Below are positions 17,048 through 28,581 of a stretch of 64,000 bases of DNA, piece after piece. A program made the translations under genes and the position numbers. Within the stretch, counting starts at the first letter, position 1. Each line of letters begins with the position of its first letter. Under the pieces are notes generated by a model. That model saw nothing but the letters and a program-made list of their open reading frames with translations, had not been told where the DNA came from and searched no databases. The DNA is from Ramlibacter tataouinensis (lineage in GTDB: Bacteria; Pseudomonadota; Gammaproteobacteria; Burkholderiales; Burkholderiaceae_C): NCBI RefSeq assembly GCF_027941915.1, contig NZ_CP116009.1:3782001-3846000 (forward strand), written 5' to 3'.

Positions 17048-18190
17048 TCAGGCGCTGAAGAAGTTCTTCAGCTTGTCGCTCCAGCTCTCCTCGCCCGGGG
17101 AGTGGCGCGAGCCGCCTTTCTTGAGCGAGTCGTCCAGTTCCTTGAGCAGCTTGCGCTGGTGCTCGGTGAGCTTGACCGGGGTCTCCACGCTGATGTGGCA
17201 GTACAGGTCGCCCGGGTAGCTGGAGCGCACGCCCTTGATGCCCTTGCCGCGCAGGCGGAACTGCTTGCCGGCCTGGGTGCCCTCGGGGATGTCGATGGCC
17301 GCCTTGCCCTGCAGCGTGGGCACCTCGATCTCGCCGCCCAGCGCGGCGCTGGTGAAGGAGATCGGCACCACGCAGTGCAGGTCGTCGCCGTCGCGCTCGA
17401 AGATCGGGTGCTTCTTCAGCCGGATCTCGATGTACAGGTCGCCCGGCGGGCCGCCGTTGTGGCCGGGCTCGCCATTGCCGGCGCTGCGGATGCGCATGCC
17501 GTCGTCGATGCCGGCCGGGATCTTCACCTCGAGGGTCTTCTGCTTCTTGACCTTGCCCTGGCCATGGCAGGTCGGGCAGGGCTCGGGGATGATCTTGCCG
17601 GCGCCGCGGCAGGTCGGGCAGGTCTGCTGCACCGAGAAGAAGCCCTGGCGCATCTGCACCACGCCGGCGCCGTGGCAGGTGCCGCAGGACTTGGCCTGGG
17701 TGCCGGGCTTGGCGCCGCTGCCGTGGCAGGTGTCGCACGGGTCCCAGGTCGGGATGCGGATCTGGGCTTCCTTGCCCGCCGCCGCTTCCTCCAGCGAGAC
17801 CTCCATCGCGTACGACAGGTCGTTGCCGCGATAGACCTGGCGGCCGCCGCGCGCGCCGCCGCGGCCCTGGCCGAAGATGTCGCCGAAGATGTCGCCGAAG
17901 GCCTCGGCAAAGCCGCCGAAGCCTTCCGGGCCGGCGCCGGGGCCGCGCATGTTCGGGTCGACCCCGGCGTGCCCGTACTGGTCGTAGGCCGCGCGCTTGT
18001 CGGCCTCCGAGAGCATCTCGTACGCCTCCTTGGCCTCCTTGAACTTCACCTCCGCTTCCTTGGCCGCCTCCCCCTGGTTGCGATCGGGGTGGAACTTCAT
18101 CGCCAGCTTGCGATAAGCCTTCTTGATCTCGTCTTCCGAGGCGTTCTTGGGTACCCCCAGGACTTCGTAGTAGTCGCGCTTCGTGGCCAT
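17048..18190 (-). CDS. dnaJ: Chaperone protein DnaJ
   Basis: A 380-residue type I J-protein. The J-domain (residues 5-70) has the HPD motif (KFHPDRNQ) at about residues 33-35, followed by a Gly-rich linker, four CxxCxGxG zinc repeats ([32 protein letters not shown]) at about 145-220, and the C-terminal substrate-binding domains. It stimulates the DnaK ATPase and delivers unfolded clients. It is the last gene of grpE-dnaK-dnaJ. Confidence 0.98.
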   Translation of the reverse strand: MATKRDYYEVLGVPKNASEDEIKKAYRKLAMKFHPDRNQGEAAKEAEVKFKEAKEAYEMLSEADKRAAYDQYGHAGVDPNMRGPGAGPEGFGGFAEAFGDIFGDIFGQGRGGARGGRQVYRGNDLSYAMEVSLEEAAAGKEAQIRIPTWDPCDTCHGSGAKPGTQAKSCGTCHGAGVVQMRQGFFSVQQTCPTCRGAGKIIPEPCPTCHGQGKVKKQKTLEVKIPAGIDDGMRIRSAGNGEPGHNGGPPGDLYIEIRLKKHPIFERDGDDLHCVVPISFTSAALGGEIEVPTLQGKAAIDIPEGTQAGKQFRLRGKGIKGVRSSYPGDLYCHISVETPVKLTEHQRKLLKELDDSLKKGGSRHSPGEESWSDKLKNFFSA

Positions 18191-18220
18191 CGTGTCGTCG
18201 TTCGTTTCTTTCAGCGCGAA

Positions 18221-18249
18221 CGCCGCGTTGGCTCTTCACCAACGCGGCG
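18221..18249 (-). other. Strong hairpin between dnaK and dnaJ
   Basis: CGCCGCGTTGG and CCAACGCGGCG form a perfect 11-bp stem with a 7-base loop. There is no T-run downstream in the dnaJ direction, so it is probably an RNA processing or attenuation site that lowers DnaJ relative to DnaK. Confidence 0.6.
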
Positions 18250-18275
18250 CGCGTTCCATCGGCTGGGCGCCGCGG

Positions 18276-20231
<1,956 letters not shown>

Positions 20232-20293
20232 GTCAGTCTTCTCCTGTGCTTTGCTCGCGGGGCAGGCGCCCCCTTGTTCCGTATCTGCCGCCT

Positions 20294-20321
20294 AGTTGTG
20301 GATAAGCCGCGTTGTTTCAAG
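20294..20321 (-). promoter_or_regulatory. Possible secondary heat-shock promoter before dnaK
   Basis: On the reverse strand CTTGAA (20316-20321) matches a sigma-32 -35 element. The candidate -10, TCCACAACT (20294-20302), starts 13 bases later and only partly resembles CCCCATNT. A separate promoter would allow dnaK transcription independent of grpE; support is modest. Confidence 0.35.
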
Positions 20322-20335
20322 CCGTTGGCGCGCCC

Positions 20336-20908
20336 TCACTGGGGGGCCGCCACCATCACCAGGGCCGGCCGCAGCACCCGCTCGGCGATCAGGTAGCCCT
20401 TCTGCAGCACCGAGGCGATGGTGTTGGGCTCCTGGCCGGGGGCCGGCACCATGGAGATCGCCTGGTGCAGGTGCGGGTCGAACTTGTCGCCCACGGCGGG
20501 GTTGACCTCCACCACCTTGTTGCGCTCCAGCGCCTGCTTGAGCTGGCGCAGCGTGACTTCGGAGCCTTCGCGGATCTGCTCGACGGTGGCTTCCTGCACC
20601 GCCAGCCCGGCCTCCAGGCTGTCGCACACCGGCAGCAGGCTTTCGGCGAAGCTCTCGACGGCGAACTTGCGCGCCTTGGCGATCTCCTCGTCGGCCCGTC
20701 GCCGGGTGTTCTGGACCTCGGCCTGGGCCCGCAAATACTGTTCGGACAGCTCGGCGTTCTTGGCGCGCAGGGTCTCCAGCTCGCCCAGGGACGCCGCGAG
20801 GTCGGCCTCGTTGGCCGCGGCGGCGGCCTCCCGCTCCTCCGTGCTGAGGTCGGCCGGGGCCGGGGCACCATCCAGGGTCGGTTCGATCTTGGGGTCTTCG
20901 GGGTTCAT
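20336..20908 (-). CDS. grpE: Nucleotide exchange factor GrpE
   Basis: A 190-residue DnaK nucleotide exchange factor. The long N-terminal helix (residues 35-90, including the [20 protein letters not shown] motif) and the C-terminal beta domain ending [20 protein letters not shown] match the family signature. ATG 20908 was chosen because the predicted sigma-32 promoter lies about 40-65 bases upstream; an upstream in-frame TTG at 20971 falls inside that promoter. Confidence 0.97.
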   Translation of the reverse strand: MNPEDPKIEPTLDGAPAPADLSTEEREAAAAANEADLAASLGELETLRAKNAELSEQYLRAQAEVQNTRRRADEEIAKARKFAVESFAESLLPVCDSLEAGLAVQEATVEQIREGSEVTLRQLKQALERNKVVEVNPAVGDKFDPHLHQAISMVPAPGQEPNTIASVLQKGYLIAERVLRPALVMVAAPQ

Positions 20909-20945
20909 CTCGATGTTGTCGGATCGGCGTGAAAACAGCGCAGCA

Positions 20946-20972
20946 GCTTGGGGCAGGGTATTCGTTTTCAAG
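20946..20972 (-). promoter_or_regulatory. Sigma-32 heat-shock promoter of grpE-dnaK-dnaJ
   Basis: On the reverse strand CTTGAA (20967-20972) is followed after 13 bases by CCCCAAGC (20946-20953), close to the sigma-32 consensus CTTGAA-N13-17-CCCCATNT. Transcription would start about 30 bases before the grpE ATG. Confidence 0.75.
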
Positions 20973-21103
20973 CCGGCGAACCGGCCCGGCCGGCAAAAAA
21001 AGGCTGAGCCAGCCCGAACGGGCTAGCCGCGCCACCCCGACCGCAGCCACGGATGGGCAAGGCGCCGGCCCCTACAGTAGCGGCTTTGCGGCAGGAGGCT
21101 CGC

Positions 21104-21490
21104 ATGGCACGTCAATGGATCAGCTCGGGTTCGCCCTTCGAGGCGCAGATCGGCTACTCGCGCGCGGTGGTGGACGGCGACTGGGTGTTCGTCTCGGGCA
21201 CCACCGGCTTCGACTACGCCACCATGACCATCGCCGAGGACGTGGCGACCCAGTGCGAGCAATGCCTGCGCAACATCGCGGCGGCGCTGGCCCAGGCCGA
21301 AGCGAGCCTCGACGACGTGGTGCGGGTCACCTACGTGCTGCCCGACGGCAAGGACTTCGAGGCCTGCTGGCCGGTGCTGCGCCAGTACTTCGGCGCGGCC
21401 CGGCCGGCGGCGATGATGATCCAGGCGGGATTGCTCGACCCGCGGATGAAGATCGAGATCGAGGTGACGGCGCGCAGACAACCACGTTGA
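21104..21490 (+). CDS. RidA family protein
   Basis: A 128-residue member of the RidA/YjgF family, whose archetype hydrolyses reactive enamine/imine intermediates from PLP enzymes. GDWVFVSGTTGFDYATM near the N-terminus and PAAMMIQAGLLDPRMKIEIE near the C-terminus match the family. The usual substrate Arg (in xRxxxxV before the C-terminal strand) appears as AARPAAMMIQ. GCAGGAGG precedes ATG 21104. A terminator follows at once, so it is a single-gene unit. Confidence 0.9.
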   Translation: MARQWISSGSPFEAQIGYSRAVVDGDWVFVSGTTGFDYATMTIAEDVATQCEQCLRNIAAALAQAEASLDDVVRVTYVLPDGKDFEACWPVLRQYFGAARPAAMMIQAGLLDPRMKIEIEVTARRQPR

Positions 21491-21520
21491 AATCGCTGTG
21501 CGATTCCAACGTGGTTTTCG
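21480..21520 (+). terminator. Rho-independent terminator of ridA
   Basis: AACCACGTTG (21480-21489) and CAACGTGGTT (21507-21516) pair perfectly, with an inner AATCG/CGATT stem, followed by TTTTC. The ridA stop codon lies inside the first arm. Confidence 0.85.
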
Positions 21521-21526
21521 GATCGG

Positions 21527-21562
21527 TTGGACAAGGGCCGGCAAAGCCGGATCCTTGTCCAA
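21527..21562. terminator. Second hairpin between ridA and the FKBP gene
   Basis: TTGGACAAGG and CCTTGTCCAA form a 10-bp stem with an inner CCGGC/GCCGG stem-loop. No long T-run follows on either strand. It lies between two convergent genes and may serve as the FKBP-side terminator or an mRNA 3' end. Confidence 0.55.
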
Positions 21563-21618
21563 AGGGTGTTCGCGCTGCATGCTGTTCCGCGCGAACGGTA
21601 CCCCCGCGGGGGAGGGGA

Positions 21619-21969
21619 TCAATGCGTCTGCAGCAGCTCCACCTCGAACTTCAGCGTCGCGTTCGGCGGGATCACCCCGCCGGCGCCGCGGGCGCCGTAG
21701 CCCAGCTGCGGCGGGATGATCAGGGTGCGCTTGCCGCCCACCTTCATGCCGGCCACGCCTTCGTCCCAGCCCTTGATCACCATGCCGGCGCCCAGGGAGA
21801 AGGCGAAGGGGTCGTTGCGGTCGTGGCTGGAATCGAACTTGGCGCCGGCGCGGCCGTTCTCGTACAGCCAGCCGGTGTAGTGCACGTGCACGTGCTGGCC
21901 GGGGGTGGCTTCGGCGCCGGTGCCCGGGACGGTGTCTTCGTACTGAAGACCGGAAGGGGTCGTGATCAT
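21619..21969 (-). CDS. FKBP-type peptidyl-prolyl cis-trans isomerase
   Basis: A 116-residue single-domain [24 protein letters not shown] (about residues 29-48), [20 protein letters not shown] (about 64-83) and [11 protein letters not shown] carry the Tyr, Phe, Trp and Ile positions of the active pocket. There is no signal peptide, so it is cytoplasmic. ATG 21969 starts [14 protein letters not shown], the family's usual N-terminus; the open frame upstream is not supported. Confidence 0.95.
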   Translation of the reverse strand: MITTPSGLQYEDTVPGTGAEATPGQHVHVHYTGWLYENGRAGAKFDSSHDRNDPFAFSLGAGMVIKGWDEGVAGMKVGGKRTLIIPPQLGYGARGAGGVIPPNATLKFEVELLQTH

Positions 21970-22019
21970 GGCCGGCGAGTGTACCGACGTGGGCCGGCTC
22001 GACCGTAACCGCGTGCCGC

Positions 22020-22346
22020 TCAGTCGGCCGCCGGCGGCTGGCGCTTGCGTCCCTGCGACGCCGTCCAGCGCACCGCGAAGGCCGGCAGGTCCGACAGCCG
22101 CTTGAGCAGGTCGGCGCCGGCCGGCGTGACGCAATAGCCTTCGGCCACGCGGCCCATCAGGCCGGCCTCGCGCAGCTCCTTGATGCGGGTGTTCAGCGTG
22201 TTGGGCGTGATGCCGCCCACGCTGTCCTGCAGCAGGCGGAAGGTCTGGGGATGGCCGTCGCGCAGGGCCCAGAGCACGCGGATGGCATAGCGCGCCTCCA
22301 GCAGCGCCAGCAGCTGGAAGATGGCCGCGTTGTCCCTGGAACTCAT
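22020..22346 (-). CDS. HxlR-like winged-helix transcriptional regulator
   Basis: A 108-residue DNA-binding protein. The winged-helix core runs from [20 protein letters not shown] through [20 protein letters not shown], which is the recognition helix region, to [15 protein letters not shown]. This pattern fits HxlR-type regulators, though the family's usual Cys near the N-terminus is not seen, so it is assigned only broadly. It sits 50 bases upstream of the FKBP gene in the same direction. The target is unknown. Confidence 0.75.
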   Translation of the reverse strand: MSSRDNAAIFQLLALLEARYAIRVLWALRDGHPQTFRLLQDSVGGITPNTLNTRIKELREAGLMGRVAEGYCVTPAGADLLKRLSDLPAFAVRWTASQGRKRQPPAAD

Positions 22347-22532
22347 GCCTCGCCTTCTCTCGTTCGCCGCGCCGGTCGGCTCGCGGGGGAGGGGAGTGTA
22401 CGAAGCCCCCGCTACACAAACAATAGCTGGCTAACCCTTGGCCAGCCCGCCGGCGCGGGCATTCCCGGCGCGGCCGCCGACTTCCCCCCAAACGGGTGAA
22501 AGGGAAAACACGGAGCGGGCTAGCATCGCCCC

Positions 22533-23240
22533 ATGTGCTCCAACTACGTGCCGGTCAGCCGGCGCGACCGGCTGCTGGCGTTCTTCGGCGTGGTGCGCGA
22601 GCGCGACGACGAGCCGGTCGACACCTGGCCGCTGGGCCTGGCGCCCTTCATCCGGCTGGCGCAGGACGGCTCGGGCTTCGAGCGGGTGGTGGACGACGGC
22701 ATCTTCGGGCTGCTGCCGCAGTTCGCCACCGAGCTGGCGTTCGGCCGCCGAACCTACAACGCCCGCAGCGAAACGGTGGACCGCCTGCCGAGCTTTCGCG
22801 ACGCCTGGGCGCGCGGCCAGCGCTGCGTGATCCCGTGCGAGGCGATCTACGAGCCGAACTGGGAAAGCGGCGAATGCGTGCGCTGGGCGATCCACCAGGA
22901 GGGCTTCGTGCCGTTCGGCGTGGCCGGCATCTGGGCACCCTGGCGGCACCCGGACGGGCGCGAGGTCCTGAGCTTCGCCATGCTGACCGTCAACGCCGAC
23001 GACCACCCGCTGATGCGCCGCTTCCACCGGCCCGAGGACGAGAAGCGGATGGTGGTGATCCTGGAGCCGGAGGACTACGGCAACTGGCTGACCTGCCGCG
23101 TGCGGGACGCGCCGGCCTACTTCCGCGCCTGGGACCGGCCGCTGCTGGCCCAGGCTTCGCCGCTGCCGCCGCGGGCGCCCAAGGCGGGCAGCGTGCGCAC
23201 CGTGCGACCGCCGCCGCCGCGCACCGGCGACCTGTTCTGA
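22533..23240 (+). CDS. SOS response-associated peptidase (SRAP, YedK/HMCES-like)
   Basis: A 235-residue SRAP protein. Cys2 after the initiator Met (MCSNYVP) forms the thiazolidine cross-link with abasic sites in single-stranded [24 protein letters not shown] (Glu of the active site) and [12 protein letters not shown] (His) complete the active site. It protects stalled forks from abasic lesions. Homologues often lie in SOS operons, but I see no LexA box upstream here. It is transcribed alone and convergent with the MATE gene. Confidence 0.94.
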   Translation: MCSNYVPVSRRDRLLAFFGVVRERDDEPVDTWPLGLAPFIRLAQDGSGFERVVDDGIFGLLPQFATELAFGRRTYNARSETVDRLPSFRDAWARGQRCVIPCEAIYEPNWESGECVRWAIHQEGFVPFGVAGIWAPWRHPDGREVLSFAMLTVNADDHPLMRRFHRPEDEKRMVVILEPEDYGNWLTCRVRDAPAYFRAWDRPLLAQASPLPPRAPKAGSVRTVRPPPPRTGDLF

Positions 23241-23250
23241 GGCGGCGCCC

Positions 23251-24615
23251 TCAGACCAGCGCGCGCACCGGACGGCGCGTCCAGGCGCCGAAGAAGTACG
23301 CCGCCTGCAGCAGCAGGCCGACGCCGTAGGTGGCCGGGTAGGCCAGCCAGATCCAGGGCAGGCCGAAGGTCCGCCCGAAGGTCCAGCCGAGCGGGAACAT
23401 CAGCAAGGCCAGGCAGCCCAGCGAGATCAGCGTGGGCACGCGCAAGGTGCCCGCCGCCCGCATCACGCCGCTGAGCACGCTGGCCATGCCGAACAGCACG
23501 CTGCCGGCCACGGCGATGCGCAGGGCCTGCGTCGCCAGGTCGACCACCGCCGGGTCGTCGACGAACAGGCCGGCCGCGCGGCGCGCCAGCAGCGCCACCA
23601 GCAACGCGAGCCCGCCGGTGAGCGCCAGGTTCATGCCCAGCCCGATGCGCGTGACCTGCGGCAGTTGCGCCTGGCGTCCGCCGCCGATCGCCTGCGCGGC
23701 GAACACCGAGGCGGCGATGGAGATCGAGATCGCCGGGAACTGCACGTAGGCCATCACCTGGTTGACCGCGCCCCAGGCGGCGGTGGCGTGCAGCCCGTGC
23801 GCGTTCACCAGCGACAGCAGGGCGATGTCGGCCAGCGATCCGGTGATGAAGAACAGCGCCGTCGGCAGCCCCAGCCGCACCACCTGCCCCAGCAGCGCGG
23901 CGTCGAACCCCAGGTGGCGCGACACCCCCGGCCAGGCCAGCACGTGGTGGCGCCGGGAAAGATGCCAGGCCAGCCAGCCCAGGCTGGCGACGTTGCCGGC
24001 CAGCACCGCCCAGGCCGCGCTGGCCACGCCCAGCTGCGGCAGCCCCAGCCAGCCGCGGATCAGGGCGGGCGTCAGCAGCATGCTGGCCGCGGTGGTGATC
24101 ACCAGCATGCGCAGCGGCGTGATGCTGTCGCCCACGCCGCGCAGCAGCGCCGCCGACAGCAGCGACAGGAACAGCGCGGGCAGCGCCAGCAGCAGCACCC
24201 GGGCATAGGCCACCGCCTGCGGCAGCACTTCGGGCGGCGTGCGCAGGCCGCGCAGCACCGGCTCGATCGCCAGCAGCCCGATCCCCATCACCAGCAGGCC
24301 GAGCGCCCCGGCGCCGGCCAGGGTGGTGCCGGCGACCCGCTGCACCACCTCGGGCTTCCTGGCGCCCCAGGCCTGCCCGGCCAGGATGGAGCTGCCGGTG
24401 CCCAGCCCGATCACCAGCGCGATCAGGAACATCAGCAGGGGAAAGAAGGCCACCGCCGCCGCCAGGGCATCGGTGCCGAGCATGCGGCCCAGGTAGATGT
24501 TGTTCAGCGTGCCGGACAGCGCCTGCAGCACGTTGGTGAGGACCAACGGGGCGAGGAAGGCCCCGAAGCGGGTCCAGAGGGCGGCAGCCGGCAGGGCGGC
24601 AGCAGTACTGCTCAT
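23251..24615 (-). CDS. MATE family efflux transporter
   Basis: A 454-residue membrane protein with about twelve hydrophobic segments in two homologous halves, exporting drugs or metabolites against sodium or proton gradients. ALSGTLNNIYLGRMLGTDAL near the N-terminus (about residues 32-51) and NAHGLHATAAWGAVNQVMAY in the second half are the corresponding TM1 and TM7 regions. ATG 24615 is preferred over an upstream in-frame codon because it leaves a normal-length N-terminus. Confidence 0.9.
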   Translation of the reverse strand: MSSTAAALPAAALWTRFGAFLAPLVLTNVLQALSGTLNNIYLGRMLGTDALAAAVAFFPLLMFLIALVIGLGTGSSILAGQAWGARKPEVVQRVAGTTLAGAGALGLLVMGIGLLAIEPVLRGLRTPPEVLPQAVAYARVLLLALPALFLSLLSAALLRGVGDSITPLRMLVITTAASMLLTPALIRGWLGLPQLGVASAAWAVLAGNVASLGWLAWHLSRRHHVLAWPGVSRHLGFDAALLGQVVRLGLPTALFFITGSLADIALLSLVNAHGLHATAAWGAVNQVMAYVQFPAISISIAASVFAAQAIGGGRQAQLPQVTRIGLGMNLALTGGLALLVALLARRAAGLFVDDPAVVDLATQALRIAVAGSVLFGMASVLSGVMRAAGTLRVPTLISLGCLALLMFPLGWTFGRTFGLPWIWLAYPATYGVGLLLQAAYFFGAWTRRPVRALV

Positions 24616-24684
24616 CGGCTGCGATGCTAGCGGAGCACGGGCCCGCAAGCGTGGCGTGCCGGCCGCGCGGTTCGATCGGCGGAA

Positions 24685-25440
24685 TCAGCCCTGGTCGGGG
24701 CGCGCCGTCGGCCGGGTCTTGTCGTCGCCCGCCGCCGGGGATGGCTCGGGCTGCATCGGCCGGGTCTTCTGGAACCCCTGGGTGCGCTCCATCACCTGGG
24801 TCTTCTCCAGCGCGGTGATCGGCTGCGTCTTCTCGAACGGCATGGGCTGGGTCTTGCCGAAGCCGTCGCCGGTTTCTTCCTCGGCGCGGAACTGCGCATC
24901 GCGTGCGCTCATCAGGCGTTCGAGCTCGGCCCGTCGGCCCGCGCCTTCCGGCTGCCCGTGCGCGGCGGCGTCGGGCCTGGCATCCGGCTCCTGGCCCTGC
25001 GCGGCGGCGGGCGCCGAGGGGGCCGTCCAGCTGCCGGGGTGCGGCAGCGGCGGGCAGGCCGAGGCATCGTCCAGTGCGAACTGCCAGGACAGCCCCATCA
25101 GCCACTGCCCGGCCTCGGGGTCCAGCGCCTGGATGCGCTTCTCGATCGTGTCCTGCAGCGGCACGGCGTGCAGCATCAAGCGCGCGTCCCAGTGCTGCAC
25201 CACCAGCCGCACATGGACCCCGGTTTCGCGGCCGGGCGAGGCCGTGGTGAGCGGGTCGGCGCGGATCCAGGTGGCCGGGATGCCGCTGTGCAGCAGCGCC
25301 TCGCGCACCGCCAGCCGGGCCAGCTCCTTGCGCACCGACTGCGGCGAGCCCAGTGTCGATTGCGGTCCCTGCGCAGCCGCGCTCGCCGCGCGCGAGCCGC
25401 CCGCGCCACCCTTGCCGAGCAGCCGATCCATCAAGCCCAT
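24685..25440 (-). CDS. Hypothetical protein with repeated KTQP/KTRP tail motifs
   Basis: A 251-residue protein I do not recognise. Residues about 35-130 form a folded-looking domain with helices and strands (KELARLAVREALLHSGIPAT, VHVRLVVQHWDARLML). Residues about 130-180 are Ala/Pro-rich. The tail (about 193-245) repeats a short motif: GKTQPM, EKTQPI, EKTQVM, ERTQGF, QKTRPM, DKTRPT. Thr-Gln motifs of this type can be phosphorylated and read by FHA domains, but no kinase or FHA gene is adjacent. It ends in Asp/Arg/Pro-rich residues. It diverges from the histidine kinase gene with a 159-base gap. Confidence 0.8.
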   Translation of the reverse strand: MGLMDRLLGKGGAGGSRAASAAAQGPQSTLGSPQSVRKELARLAVREALLHSGIPATWIRADPLTTASPGRETGVHVRLVVQHWDARLMLHAVPLQDTIEKRIQALDPEAGQWLMGLSWQFALDDASACPPLPHPGSWTAPSAPAAAQGQEPDARPDAAAHGQPEGAGRRAELERLMSARDAQFRAEEETGDGFGKTQPMPFEKTQPITALEKTQVMERTQGFQKTRPMQPEPSPAAGDDKTRPTARPDQG

Positions 25441-25599
25441 GAAAATCCTCCGCGGGGAAGGCGCCTGGCTGGCGCATCTGTTATCGGCGCGAGTATGCGC
25501 GCCGACGGACTTTGCGGCAAAGTCTTGTCATATTCCTTACGCGCGCCCCGGCGCAGGCATCATCCGGGTACATATTCAAGAAGACCCGGAAGGAGAAGG

Positions 25600-28473
25600 A
25601 TGGGGATGCTGCGGCGCAGGGCGGCCGAATTCGGGCCGACCGTTTCAGAACCGATGAGGGGGCCGGCGCGCCCCTGGCGGCCGCGCATCCTGTGGTGGGT
25701 GGCCGGCTTCGCCCTGGTTCTGGGCGCCTTGCTGGCCCTGGCCCTGGCCCACCTGCGGGTCGAGGCGCTGCGCGCCGGCGAGCAGGTGACGCAGGCGCTG
25801 GCCCAGGTCATCGCCGAGCAGACCACGCGCAGCCTGCAGGTGGTGGACGTGCGCCTGCAGCTGGCCGGGCACGAGCTGCGCGTGATGGGCGCCGAAGGCC
25901 CGCTGGACACCGAGGCGGCCCGCGCCATGCTGCGCAAGCAGCTGGAGGGCCTGCCCTTCGTTCGCAACCTGTGGGTGATCGACCCGCAGGGAACCATCCT
26001 GTTCTGGTCGAACGAGGGCGCTGCCGACTTCTCGGTGAGGGACCGCGAGTACTTCCGGTTCCACCTGGATTCACCCGAGCCGGGATTCTTCGTGGGGCGG
26101 GTCGTGAGCAGCCGCGTCACCCACAAGGGGATCGTCGTCGCTTCCCGGTCGGTGCGCGATCCCGACGGCCGCGTGCAATGGGTGATCGCGGCGGCCATCG
26201 AGCCGCCGTACTTCCAGTCGGCCTGGCGTGAAATGGACCTGGGCGCGCAGGGCGTGATCGGCCTGTTCCACCGCAGCGGCCAGCTCATGATCCGCAGCCC
26301 GGCCAACGAGCAGGCGATGGGGCGCGACTTGTCGCAGTTGCCGCTGTTCACCCGGCTGCTGCCGGCCTCGCCCGACGGCGTGTTGCGCATCCGCAGCGTG
26401 CTGGACGAGGTCGATCGCGTGGTGGCGTACCGCACGCTGCCGCTCTACCCGCAACTGATCGTCAACGTCGGCTCCTCGGTGTCGCAGCTGCTTGCGCCCT
26501 GGAACCGCTTCGCCTGGCTGACCGGCGGGCTGTGGACGCTGGCCCTGGCCGCGGCCACCGTGCTGGGCTGGCAGCTGCAGCGCCAGTCGCTGCGCCGCCG
26601 GCACATCGAGCGGCGCTTCGGCGAACTGGCCCAGGCCATGCCGCAGATCGTCTTCACCACCGATGCCGATGGCACGGTGGAGTTCGTCAACGAGCGCTGG
26701 ACGGCGGCCACCGGGCTGCTGGTGGAGACCGCGATCGGCGCCAAGTGGGAGCAGCTGTGCCATCCGGACGACCGGGCGCGGGTCGCCGCCCACCGGGCCG
26801 AGTGGGCCGATGCCGGCATGCCGGTGTCGGTGGAGATGCGCCTGCGCCAGGCCGACGGCAGCTACCGCTGGCAACTGGTGCGCGCGATGCCCAACCACGG
26901 GTCGCGGGGCGACATCGTCTCCTGGTACGGCACCTCCACCGACGTGCACGAACTGAAGATGGCGCAGGAGCAGCTCGAACGCCAGGCCGAGATGCTGCGC
27001 ATGGCCGGGCGGCTGGCACGCATGGGCAGCTGGTACCTCGACGTGCGCAGCGGGCGGATCGGCTGGTCCGAGCAGGCCCGGGCGGTGTTCGGTTTCGAGG
27101 ACGCCGTCCCGCAGCGGCTGACGCAGCTGCTGGCGGGGCTCCCGACGAAGTCCCGCGAGACCGTCGAGGCGGCGCTGCGCAAGTCCATCCACCAGGGCGT
27201 GCCGTTCGAGGCCGAGGGTGAGGTGTCCACCGCCGGCGGACACTGGCGCTGGCTGCGCGCCATGGCCGAGCCGGTGCGCGATGCCAGCGGCGCCGTGGTG
27301 CGCCTGCAGGGCGCCGTGCAGGACGTCACCCAGCAGATGCACCTGGTCGAGCAGGTGCGCCAGCTCAATGCCACGCTGGAGCAGCGCATCGAGAGGCGCA
27401 CGCGCGAGCTGCAGCAGCAGGAAGCGCTGTTCCGCACCCTGACCGAAGAGGCGCCGCTGCCGATCTGGACCATGGATCCGCAGGGCCGCATCACCTTCAT
27501 CAGCCGCGCCTGGTACGAGCTGGTGGGCGGCGCGCCGCCGCGCTGGCTGGGCAACGAGTGGATCGAGCTGATCCATCCCGACGACCTGGCCCGGATGCGC
27601 GAGGACTGGGTGCGCTGCCGCGTCGAAGGTTGCACGTTCCAGGGCACGCGCCGGCTGCGCGCGCGCGACGGCACCTGGCACACCACCACCTACCGCGCCA
27701 GCCCGGTGCGCGGCGAGGACGGCCAGATCGCGTTCTGGGTCGGCGTGGACACCGACATCACCGACCTGATCGCGCAGGAGACCGCGCTGCGGCTGGCCAA
27801 CGAGCAGCTCCAGTCGTTCTCGTACTCGGTCTCGCACGACCTGCAGTCGCCCTTGCAGCGCATCGGCGCCTTCGCCCAGCTGCTGCAGCAGGAGCTGGGG
27901 ACGGAGCTGGAGGGCACGCGGGCCGCGCACTTTTTGCAGCGCATCCGAGCCAACGCGGAGGAGATGGTGCAACTCGTGCAGGGGCTGTTGTCGCTGGCGC
28001 GCGTGTCGCAGGCCGAGATCGTGCGCGGCCGGGTCGACCTGAGCGGCCTGGCCGTCGAGATCCTGGAGCGCATGAAGGCCGAGACGCCCGAGCGCGATGT
28101 GCGCTGGCGGGTGGAACCGGGCTTGCTCGTGCTGGGCGACGTGCGCCTGATGCGCTCGGTGCTGGAGAACCTGCTGGGCAACGCCTGGAAGTTCACCTCG
28201 GGCACCGAGCGAGCCGAGATCGAATTCGGCGGGGCGCCGCCGCGCGGCGAGTTCTTCGTGCGCGACAACGGCGCCGGCTTCGACATGGCGCACGCCGGCA
28301 AGCTGTTCGGCACCTTCCAGCGCCTGCACCGGCAGGACGAATTTCCCGGCACCGGTGTCGGCCTGGCCACCGTGGCGCGCGCCGTCACGCGCCAGGGCGG
28401 CCGCGTCTGGGCCGAAGCGCAGCCCGGCCTGGGCGCGACGTTCTGGTTCACGATGCCGGTGCCGGACGCCTGA
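25600..28473 (+). CDS. Multi-PAS sensor histidine kinase with periplasmic sensor domain
   Basis: A 957-residue membrane sensor kinase. TM1 lies at about residues 30-51 and TM2 at about 303-323, enclosing a Cache-like periplasmic domain. Three PAS domains follow (about 330-460, 470-580 and 600-715), each with the WYG/WxGTSTD or WVGVDTD-type end. The HisKA H-box is SVSHDLQSPLQRI with His746, and the ATPase domain has N-box ENLLGNAWKF, G1 DNGAGFDM and G2 GTGVGLA. There is no receiver domain and no response regulator gene nearby, so its partner is elsewhere. ATG 25600 follows GGAAGGAG. Confidence 0.93.
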   Translation: MGMLRRRAAEFGPTVSEPMRGPARPWRPRILWWVAGFALVLGALLALALAHLRVEALRAGEQVTQALAQVIAEQTTRSLQVVDVRLQLAGHELRVMGAEGPLDTEAARAMLRKQLEGLPFVRNLWVIDPQGTILFWSNEGAADFSVRDREYFRFHLDSPEPGFFVGRVVSSRVTHKGIVVASRSVRDPDGRVQWVIAAAIEPPYFQSAWREMDLGAQGVIGLFHRSGQLMIRSPANEQAMGRDLSQLPLFTRLLPASPDGVLRIRSVLDEVDRVVAYRTLPLYPQLIVNVGSSVSQLLAPWNRFAWLTGGLWTLALAAATVLGWQLQRQSLRRRHIERRFGELAQAMPQIVFTTDADGTVEFVNERWTAATGLLVETAIGAKWEQLCHPDDRARVAAHRAEWADAGMPVSVEMRLRQADGSYRWQLVRAMPNHGSRGDIVSWYGTSTDVHELKMAQEQLERQAEMLRMAGRLARMGSWYLDVRSGRIGWSEQARAVFGFEDAVPQRLTQLLAGLPTKSRETVEAALRKSIHQGVPFEAEGEVSTAGGHWRWLRAMAEPVRDASGAVVRLQGAVQDVTQQMHLVEQVRQLNATLEQRIERRTRELQQQEALFRTLTEEAPLPIWTMDPQGRITFISRAWYELVGGAPPRWLGNEWIELIHPDDLARMREDWVRCRVEGCTFQGTRRLRARDGTWHTTTYRASPVRGEDGQIAFWVGVDTDITDLIAQETALRLANEQLQSFSYSVSHDLQSPLQRIGAFAQLLQQELGTELEGTRAAHFLQRIRANAEEMVQLVQGLLSLARVSQAEIVRGRVDLSGLAVEILERMKAETPERDVRWRVEPGLLVLGDVRLMRSVLENLLGNAWKFTSGTERAEIEFGGAPPRGEFFVRDNGAGFDMAHAGKLFGTFQRLHRQDEFPGTGVGLATVARAVTRQGGRVWAEAQPGLGATFWFTMPVPDA

Positions 28474-28581
28474 GGGCTGCCGGCGCGGGGGTGTGCGCCA
28501 CTCGTGGTGCCTGATCAGGGCGGCCGGGAACCGCTGCCGTCGCCGCGAGCACCAACCTTCTTTTGCCAGGAGTTCCCGCGC

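Noticed and set aside
20909..20971. Upstream TTG start of grpE
   Set aside because: It falls within the predicted sigma-32 promoter and adds residues not seen in GrpE proteins.
22431..22532. LexA box before the SRAP gene
   Set aside because: I looked for CTGT-N8-ACAG here and found no acceptable match.
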